Of a DNA stretch of 64,000 nucleotides, positions 58,111 to 64,000 are shown piece after piece (the first letter of the stretch is position 1; each line of letters opens with the position of its first letter). Under the pieces are notes generated by a model that ran no database searches, was not told the DNA's origin, and worked only from the letters and a program-made list of their open reading frames with translations. This DNA is from JAGWAJ01 sp026707615 (GTDB lineage Bacteria; Acidobacteriota; Vicinamibacteria; Vicinamibacterales; UBA8438). The position numbers were made by a program, and so were the translations under genes. The stretch is taken from assembly GCA_965207595.1 (NCBI GenBank), contig CBDBMW010000011.1, forward strand, positions 248,001 to 312,000. Direction: 5' to 3'.

Positions 58111-60069
58111 CTACTGCTGTTGCGTCGTCGCTCCGCTGCGGCGCGCGAGGCCGACGATGCGCTCCGCGTCCGCCGGCAGCAGCAGCCGCTCGCGGACGAG
58201 CGCGTCCGCCGCGTCGGAGATGGCCTCGACGTAGGCGGCGTGGTCGGCGTAGCGCGCCTCGAACGAGGGGCGCGGGTCGCCGGAGGCGCGACGCGCCGCC
58301 TCGGTCGGAGCGAGCGGGATGAACGAGCCTGCCCCGGCGCACTGCGCTCCCTCCGCGAATCCGGCCCGCCGCAGGTTCCAGCCGGTGTGCGTGCCGATCG
58401 GCGCCGCGAGGTTGGGGTGCCGCACGCCGTCCACCATGTTGCCGTCGGCGTCCACCCGCCCCACCAGGACCGTGTAGGCGTCGCCCTGCATCGGGGGCAT
58501 CGAGCGGTGATCCGCGACGTGCAGCGGGTTGTACGAGCCGGAGTACGTCACGCCCGGGAGGTCGGGGAACGTCACCGCGTTCGACGCGACGAGGCCGCCG
58601 CCGGCGACGGTCGGGAAGCGGCTCGCCGGCGGCTCGACGTCCTTTGCCACCCACTCGTGGAGGGCGACGCTCAGGGCGGTGCGGGTGTCGGCGAGGGCCA
58701 GCGGGTTGGTCAGGTTCTGGCACATGCCCCGGCCGGGCGGCCGCGTGTGGACACCCGGTCCGCCGCCGTGCTGCGTGCCGGCCAGCAGGTACACGCGCAC
58801 GTTGTCGGGGAGCTCGATATGCTCGCCGGCCGGGTCGGTGACCACCAGCGACGCGCGTGCCTGCCACAGTTCCGCCTCGCCGTCGCTGTGGACGATCTTC
58901 GGGCAGGTGTCCGAGGCCCGGCAGCGCTCCAGCAGCCCGTCCGTCCGGCCGGTCAACGGGTCGGTCAGCGTCGCGTAGGTGAACGGGAACTGATCGCCCG
59001 GGTAGACGTGGTCCTCGTGCTGCTTCTGCCAGCGGCCCGGCTGCCCGAACGGGTAGTTGGTGAACGTCTTGCGCGAGCCGGCGATGTTGGGGTGCATGCC
59101 GTCGAAGACGATCCGTCCCGCGACGTCCTCGTTGAAGCCCTGGTAGAGGAAGTCGCGCAGCATGCGCCCGCTCTGGGAGATGCCGAGCGACAGCGCCGAC
59201 TGAGCCAGGCCGTCCCCGGTGGCGAGCGGGTTCGCGTTCCCGGCCGCGTCGGCCGTCTCGTAGCGCAGGTAGGAGATGGCGTCGCGCATGGCGGCGAAGC
59301 CGATGCCGAGCACCAGCGGGTCCCGCGCCTCGTAGATGAACTCGTAGATGGCGCCGCCGTCGAAGCCCGCCGGTCGGTCGATCTCGATCTCGCGATCGCC
59401 GACGTAGCGCCACCGCAGATCGTCCGGCCGCTCCCGCCGCGCGTCCTGCGTCGCCCGGACCGACAGCATCCCGCCGCGCGCCTCGAGCGAGGCCGCCGGA
59501 TACGTCAGCCGCGCGCGCGACCGGCGCTCCGCGTCGTTGAAGATGAACTCCTCGAGCGACGGCCCGACGATCGGCGACCCGGCGGCGTCCGTCGCCACGG
59601 GGAGGTAGGCGACGATGTTCGACGCGGTGGGCGCGAGGTCGCCCTGCCAGCCGACGCGCACGAAGGCGAAGCCGCGCTCGAGGAGCGCCGCTTCCGCTGC
59701 GCCGCCTCCTCCCCGGTTGGCTACCGTGTGGAAGATGGCGCGGTTCCACCGGCTCATGTCGAGCGGCCGGTAGATCTCGACCGTGGCGCGGTACTCCACG
59801 CGCCCGGCGTCGTTGCGGGGAGCGCGGTCGAGGTTGACGATGTGCCCGTGGCGCGCGTCGGACGGGTCGATGGCGCCCGCCACGACGCCGCGCAGCCACT
59901 CGTACTGCCCGGCCGCGCCGAAGTGCCGGCCGCCGAGCGCGGGCGACTCGACCACCTCGAGCGCGAACTCCGTAATCTGCGCCTGCGCGCTCCCCGCGGG
60001 GAGCAGGGCCACGATCGCGATGGCGACGGCATACAAGACTGCGCGCGGCGATCTGGGCGGTCTCATCAT
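58111..60069 (-). CDS. alpha/beta-hydrolase-domain esterase (Abhydrolase_10 type)
   Basis: A 652-residue exported protein: signal peptide AVLYAVAIAIVALLPAGSAQA, then beta domain and the hydrolase with nucleophile region SALSLGISQSGRMLRDFLYQ (GxSxSG) and histidine candidates at AGTQHGGGPGVHTRP. The motif IFHTVANRGGGGAAEAALLERG is common to this large-esterase group found in Acidobacteriota and other soil or sponge bacteria. Starts at tandem ATGs 60069/60066. Alone in its transcript; substrate unknown. Confidence 0.85.
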   Translation of the reverse strand: MMRPPRSPRAVLYAVAIAIVALLPAGSAQAQITEFALEVVESPALGGRHFGAAGQYEWLRGVVAGAIDPSDARHGHIVNLDRAPRNDAGRVEYRATVEIYRPLDMSRWNRAIFHTVANRGGGGAAEAALLERGFAFVRVGWQGDLAPTASNIVAYLPVATDAAGSPIVGPSLEEFIFNDAERRSRARLTYPAASLEARGGMLSVRATQDARRERPDDLRWRYVGDREIEIDRPAGFDGGAIYEFIYEARDPLVLGIGFAAMRDAISYLRYETADAAGNANPLATGDGLAQSALSLGISQSGRMLRDFLYQGFNEDVAGRIVFDGMHPNIAGSRKTFTNYPFGQPGRWQKQHEDHVYPGDQFPFTYATLTDPLTGRTDGLLERCRASDTCPKIVHSDGEAELWQARASLVVTDPAGEHIELPDNVRVYLLAGTQHGGGPGVHTRPPGRGMCQNLTNPLALADTRTALSVALHEWVAKDVEPPASRFPTVAGGGLVASNAVTFPDLPGVTYSGSYNPLHVADHRSMPPMQGDAYTVLVGRVDADGNMVDGVRHPNLAAPIGTHTGWNLRRAGFAEGAQCAGAGSFIPLAPTEAARRASGDPRPSFEARYADHAAYVEAISDAADALVRERLLLPADAERIVGLARRSGATTQQQ

Positions 60070-60254
60070 GTCCAAGGATGCCTCCCGTGCCGGCCCCATC
60101 ATAGCGCGGCGCGCGACGGCGGACGCACCGCGCGTCCGGTGGCTCGAGCGATGGCGGGCGGCGCGCGACGCACCCGTCCATCGCCCGCCAGGAGTCCGCG
60201 CCGTTCGACGCGGGATGCGGCAGTACGGGACCGCGCTACGTCTGAGCGCGCCCG

Positions 60255-61124
60255 TCAGTCGCCCGACAGCTCTGCGTAGACCGCCGTCAGGAAGCGCTGC
60301 GGGTCGCCCCACTTGGCCTCGTACGCGGACGTCGGCCCGGCCGCCAGCACCTCGTCGTAGGTGGCGCCGTCGGCGACGAGGGCCCGGACCTTCGCCCCCA
60401 CGTCGATGATCATGTCGCGGAACTCCATGACGTCCTCGCGGCCGGAGACGACGCCGTGCCCCGGGACGATCTTCGTGCCCCGGCCGGCGATGCCGGCCGC
60501 GATGCCCAGCGCCTCGACGGTGCCGTCCAGCGTGCCGCCGTTGTTGCGGTCGATGACCGGGAAGGCGACCGTCCGGAAGACGTCGCCGAGGTGCAGGACG
60601 TCGGAGTCGCGGAAGTGGATGAAGGTGTCGCCGTCGGTGTGCGCGGGCGGCACCGGGATCAGCCGCACGTCCTCGCCGTTGAGGTGAATCGTCACCGGCT
60701 CGTCGTAGGTGAGCACGGGGAGGGCTACCGCGGGCAGCCGTTCCGCGAGGCGCAGCCGGACCCGCTCCGTAGCGACGATGGGTATGCCCATCCGCCCCAG
60801 GTTCTCGTTGCCGCCGGTGTGGTCGCCGTGCACGTGGGTGTTGACGAGGAAGCGGATGTTGCCGTTCGAGATGCCGCCGATGGCCTCGACGATCCGCTCG
60901 GTGAGCGGCGCGAACTGATCGTCGATCATGACGACGCCGTCTTCGCCTATCGACAGGCCGATGTTGCCGCCCCGGCCGGCGAGGTAGTGCACGGTGCCGG
61001 CGACGTGATGGGTGGTGATCTCCACCGCGTCCCAGTCGACGTTCTGCTGGGCGCGGGGCGTGAACACGACGACGAAGACGGCGACCAGAGCGAAGGCGGT
61101 GCCGACGAGGAGTCTCAGAAGCAT
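60255..61124 (-). CDS. metallo-beta-lactamase-fold hydrolase
   Basis: The 289-residue product has a signal-like N-terminus (MLLRLLVGTAFALVAVFVVVF) and the MBL metal motif NTHVHGDHTGGNENLG (HxHxDH, near residue 98), VPPAHTDGDTFIHF, VLHLGDVFRT and KIVPGHGVVSG. Exported members act on varied esters or lactams; the motif pattern is of the general SoxH/quorum-type group rather than a clear antibiotic resistance enzyme. It is 185 bases upstream of the esterase on the same strand and divergent from the ABC operon 237 bases away. Confidence 0.87.
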   Translation of the reverse strand: MLLRLLVGTAFALVAVFVVVFTPRAQQNVDWDAVEITTHHVAGTVHYLAGRGGNIGLSIGEDGVVMIDDQFAPLTERIVEAIGGISNGNIRFLVNTHVHGDHTGGNENLGRMGIPIVATERVRLRLAERLPAVALPVLTYDEPVTIHLNGEDVRLIPVPPAHTDGDTFIHFRDSDVLHLGDVFRTVAFPVIDRNNGGTLDGTVEALGIAAGIAGRGTKIVPGHGVVSGREDVMEFRDMIIDVGAKVRALVADGATYDEVLAAGPTSAYEAKWGDPQRFLTAVYAELSGD

Positions 61125-61361
61125 GGTGGTCCCTCCCAACCAGCGCCCGAGACGTTCGCGCCAAGGCGTGGCGCCAGGAGGACTCCGTGCTCGCGCAGAC
61201 TCCCGGCGCGCCCGCCCGGGGCGCGCTTGTCGCAGGCGCCGTGTCCCCCGGGGACGTTTTCCGAGCCGCCATTCTATACGGGCCGCCCCGCGGCGGCTGG
61301 TAGGATACGAAGAGCTGTCGGCCGTCCGGGGTCGCCACTCCGGTAGCCGAGATACCCTCGC

Positions 61362-62237
61362 ATGTCCGTAGTCGACGCCGGCGGGCTGACCTTCACCTAC
61401 GCGTCCGGGACCAGCCCCGCGGTCCGCGATCTGTCCTTTCGCATCGATCGCGGGGAGATCTTCGGGTTCCTCGGGCCGAGCGGGGCCGGCAAGTCGACCA
61501 CCCAGAAGGTGCTGATCGGATTGCTGCGGGGCTACCGGGGCACGGTCTCCGTGCTCGGGCGCGACCTCGCGGACTGGGGGGGCGACTACTACGAGCGCAT
61601 CGGCGTCTCGTTCGAGCTGCCCAACCACTACCTGCGGCTGACGGGCGCCGAGAACCTCGGCTACTTCCGGGCCCTCTATCGCGGCGAGACCCGCCGGCCG
61701 GAGGCGCTGCTGGAGATGGTCGGCCTCGCCGGCGACGCGGCGCGCCTCGTCTCGGAGTACTCCAAGGGGATGAAGACGCGGCTCGGCGTGGCCCGCGCCC
61801 TGCTCAACGATCCGCAACTGATCTTCCTCGACGAACCGACGGTGGGGCTCGATCCGGCCAGCGGCCGGAGCATCCGCGACCTGATCCGGGACCTGAAGCA
61901 GGCCGGGCGCACCGTCTTCCTGACGACGCACGACATGACGGTGGCCGACGACCTGTGCGACCGGGTGGCGTTCATCGTGGACGGCGAGATCCGCGTGGTC
62001 GAATCGCCGCAAGCCCTGAAGCTGGCCCACGGCGCGCGCACGGTGGCGGTCGAGTACGACCTCGGCGGTGCCCCCGGGCGGCGGGAGTTCCCGCTCGACG
62101 GGCTCGGCGACGACGCCGACTTCCTGGCGCTGCTGCGCGGCGCCACCATCCGCACCCTCCATACGCAGGAGGCGACGCTGGAGGACGTCTTCCTGCGCGT
62201 GACGGGCCAGCGCCTGGACCAGGAGTCCGCGCCGTAG
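61362..62237 (+). CDS. ABC transporter ATP-binding protein
   Basis: A 291-residue ATPase: Walker A FLGPSGAGKSTTQKVL (residues 41-56), signature YSKGMKTRLGVARALL, Walker B PQLIFLDEPTVGLDP, switch LTTHDMTVADD. The C-terminal 70 residues form the extension of the drug or fluoroquinolone-type exporters (EATLEDVFLRVTGQ). First gene of a three-gene exporter; the permease starts 9 bases later. Confidence 0.92.
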   Translation: MSVVDAGGLTFTYASGTSPAVRDLSFRIDRGEIFGFLGPSGAGKSTTQKVLIGLLRGYRGTVSVLGRDLADWGGDYYERIGVSFELPNHYLRLTGAENLGYFRALYRGETRRPEALLEMVGLAGDAARLVSEYSKGMKTRLGVARALLNDPQLIFLDEPTVGLDPASGRSIRDLIRDLKQAGRTVFLTTHDMTVADDLCDRVAFIVDGEIRVVESPQALKLAHGARTVAVEYDLGGAPGRREFPLDGLGDDADFLALLRGATIRTLHTQEATLEDVFLRVTGQRLDQESAP

Positions 62238-62246
62238 CGGGTTCAG

Positions 62247-63002
62247 ATGAAGCACGCCGTGGCAGCTCGGACTCCCAACGCGCCCGCCAGGGCGCGCATG
62301 CGACGGCTGGCCGCGACCGTGCGCCTCGATGTCCGCCTGCAGCTCCGGAACGGCTTCTACTACGCGGTGGCCTTCCTGCTGGTCTGCTGGTTCGTCCTCC
62401 TCACCCGTCTTCCCGCCATCGACTGGGGCTACGTGCTGCCGGCCTTCGTCTTCGGCAACCTGGTGATGGTGAACTTCTACTTCGTGGGCGGGCTCGTCCT
62501 GCTCGAGAAGGGCGAGGGGACGCTGGAGGCGCAGGTGGTGACGCCGCTCGCCGACTGGGAGTACCTCGCCTCGAAAACGGGGACGCTGGTCGCGCTCTCG
62601 GTGGTCGAGCAGCTCGTCATCGTCTGGTCGGCCTACGGCGCCGGCTTCGCGCCCGGCCCGCTCGTCGCCGGCACCGTGCTGGCCGCCGTGCTGTACACGC
62701 TGACCGGCTTCCTCCTCGTCGCCCGCTACCGGTCGATCAACGAGTTCCTGTTCCCCTCGAGCCTCTTCACCATCCTGCTCTCGCTCCCGATGCTGCACTA
62801 CTTCGGCGTCTGGGACTCGTGGCTCCTCTATCTCCATCCCTTCACGGCGCCGCTCGTGCTGCTGGCCGGGGCGTTCCGGCCGCTCCCGGCGTGGGAGTGG
62901 GCCTACGGCGTCCTCTACGCGGCCGCCTGGTCCGTCCTGCTGCTGGTCGCCAGCCGGCGGGCGTTCGACCGCTTCATCGTCGCCCGGCAGGGAGGTGGCT
63001 GA
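62247..63002 (+). CDS. ABC transporter permease 1
   Basis: A 251-residue membrane protein with six hydrophobic helices: FYYAVAFLLVCWFVLLTRL, LPAFVFGNLVMVNFYFVGGL, LVALSVVEQLVIVWSAYG, VLAAVLYTLTGFLLVAR, LFTILLSLPMLHYFGVW and a last one near 225-245. It matches the ABC-2/fluoroquinolone-export permease group. Its stop overlaps the next start (TGATG). Confidence 0.85.
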   Translation: MKHAVAARTPNAPARARMRRLAATVRLDVRLQLRNGFYYAVAFLLVCWFVLLTRLPAIDWGYVLPAFVFGNLVMVNFYFVGGLVLLEKGEGTLEAQVVTPLADWEYLASKTGTLVALSVVEQLVIVWSAYGAGFAPGPLVAGTVLAAVLYTLTGFLLVARYRSINEFLFPSSLFTILLSLPMLHYFGVWDSWLLYLHPFTAPLVLLAGAFRPLPAWEWAYGVLYAAAWSVLLLVASRRAFDRFIVARQGGG

Positions 63003-63742
63003 TGCCGACCGCGACCGCCGTGATCCGCGCGCTCGGGCCCATCGACGCCAGGAGCGTCGCCCGCGACAGCATGCTGCGCTGGCTGATCGGGACGCCGTTC
63101 GTCTTCGCCCTCGTCTTCCGCTGGGGCGTTCCCGTCCTGCACGCCACGCTCGCCGAGCGCTACGGCTTCGATCTCGCGCCCTACTACCCGCTGCTGACGA
63201 GCTTCCTGGTGCTGATGGTGCCGACGCTGCTGGGCGCCGTCGTCGGCTTCCTGCTGCTCGACCAGCGGGACGACCGCACCCTCACCGCGCTCCAGGTGAC
63301 GCCGCTCAGCGTGGAGGGCTACCTGACCTACCGTATCGCGGTCCCGATGCTGGTCAGCATCCCCGTGATGATGGCGTCGATCGCCATCGCGGACCTGGTG
63401 ACGATGGGACCTGCGGCGGCCTTCGCCGCATCGCTCCAGGCGGCTCCCGCGGCGCCGCTCTACGCGCTCTTCGTCGCCGCGTTCGCGACGAACAAGGTGC
63501 AGGGCTTCGCGCTGCTGAAGGGGGTGGGGGTGCTCACCTGGCCCCCCGTCTTCGCCTGGTTCGTCACCTCGCCGTGGCAGGTGGCGATCGGCATCGACCC
63601 CCTCTACTGGCCGCTCAAGGTGTTCTGGATGCTGGAGGCCGGCGAGCCCGGCGCCTGGCTCTACTTCCTCGCCGGGCTCGCCTGGCAGGGGTTGCTCGTC
63701 GGGGTCCTGGTGCGGCGCTTCAAGGCCGTGATCGCCCGCTGA
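63002..63742 (+). CDS. ABC transporter permease 2
   Basis: A 246-residue partner with six helices, including WLIGTPFVFALVFRWGVPV, FLVLMVPTLLGAVVGFLLL and IAVPMLVSIPVMMASIAIAD. Related in layout to permease 1, so the exporter is probably an ATPase dimer with a heterodimeric membrane part. Translationally coupled by the 1-base overlap. Confidence 0.85.
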   Translation: MPTATAVIRALGPIDARSVARDSMLRWLIGTPFVFALVFRWGVPVLHATLAERYGFDLAPYYPLLTSFLVLMVPTLLGAVVGFLLLDQRDDRTLTALQVTPLSVEGYLTYRIAVPMLVSIPVMMASIAIADLVTMGPAAAFAASLQAAPAAPLYALFVAAFATNKVQGFALLKGVGVLTWPPVFAWFVTSPWQVAIGIDPLYWPLKVFWMLEAGEPGAWLYFLAGLAWQGLLVGVLVRRFKAVIAR

Positions 63743-63801
63743 AGCCAGGCCCTACCCGAAGACGTCGTCCAGGTCGACCTCGAACCCCGCGCGAGTGCGT
63801 C

Positions 63802-64000
63802 CTATTGCGAGCCGCCCGCGGCGGCCTCTCGGGCCTCCATGGCCCGCGCGCCCGACAGCGAGCTGGCCATCGAGTAGTTGCCCTCGTGGCAGGCGTACTC
63901 GTAGAGCGGCTGCTCCGACGGGGTCATCAGCACCTGCGCCGTCCAGGGGCCCGACCAGGTGGTCGGGTCGCTGACCGTGAACTCGTAGAGCAGCGTGTCG
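63802..64000 (-). CDS. conserved hypothetical protein, C-terminal end (partial)
   Basis: The minus strand reads DTLLYEFTVSDPTTWSGPW and PLYEYACHEGNYSMASSLSG before a stop at 63802. This end is typical of a family of secreted Acidobacteriota proteins of unknown function. It continues beyond the window. Confidence 0.75.
   Translation of the reverse strand, partial: DTLLYEFTVSDPTTWSGPWTAQVLMTPSEQPLYEYACHEGNYSMASSLSGARAMEAREAAAGGSQ

Overview
This is a very GC-rich bacterial window. Its host genes are PQQ-dependent dehydrogenases, an Omp85-like barrel protein, a DASS transporter, an Abhydrolase_10-type esterase and an RND pump. Together they look like Acidobacteriota, perhaps Vicinamibacteria; that is an inference from gene content, with no rRNA or marker gene to confirm it. 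Roughly two thirds of the window is mobile DNA and its debris.

Layout. (1) 1-10450: a GAF-domain relic, an HU-like gene, then a mobilizable element with an unknown zinc-ribbon protein, AlpA, an origin-of-transfer-like site (oriT), a ColE1-style nested mob operon, a PPOX-fold flavoprotein and two divergent P4-type integrases. (2) 10550-15455: a DUF2306-like membrane protein, an IS1380 element, then decayed element ends with two more oriT-like sites, structured repeats and integrase scraps. (3) 15456-19675: an IS1-like unit with 16-bp inverted ends that carries a GT39-like gene and several very small genes. (4) 19910-22287: a host pair, a secreted protein and an Omp85-like barrel. (5) 22766-44038: a PQQ dehydrogenase gene cut in two by a 19.5-kb island. 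(6) 44121-45893: a DASS transporter and a YciI-like protein. (7) 46478-52546: a second PQQ dehydrogenase gene, cut at a different codon by a 4.3-kb element. (8) 52594-64000: host genes, namely an RND pump, a membrane sulfatase-fold protein, an esterase, a metallo-beta-lactamase-fold enzyme, an ABC exporter and a partial conserved protein.

The 19.5-kb island is a defence island. Reading leftward it encodes hsdM, a HEPN gene, hsdS with a MNT nucleotidyltransferase domain fused to its N-terminus, hsdR, a MORC-like GHKL ATPase with a C-terminal nuclease-like motif, a C5 cytosine methyltransferase and a frameshifted vsr. It also has its own integrase and an S24 repressor with a palindromic operator. 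Joining the two flanking PQQ gene halves at a shared 7-bp sequence restores the reading frame seen in the other PQQ dehydrogenase of this window. The 4.3-kb element carries HNH and Mrr-type nucleases, two oriT-like sites and an integrase, and has 13-bp direct repeats.

The most novel signals are these: PQQ dehydrogenase genes used twice as integration sites; five copies of a bipartite oriT-like module, only one of which has a relaxase beside it, suggesting elements mobilised in trans; the MNT-HsdS fusion with its HEPN partner; and a roughly 100-base multi-hairpin repeat with compensatory base changes. No CRISPR array, tRNA or rRNA was recognised.
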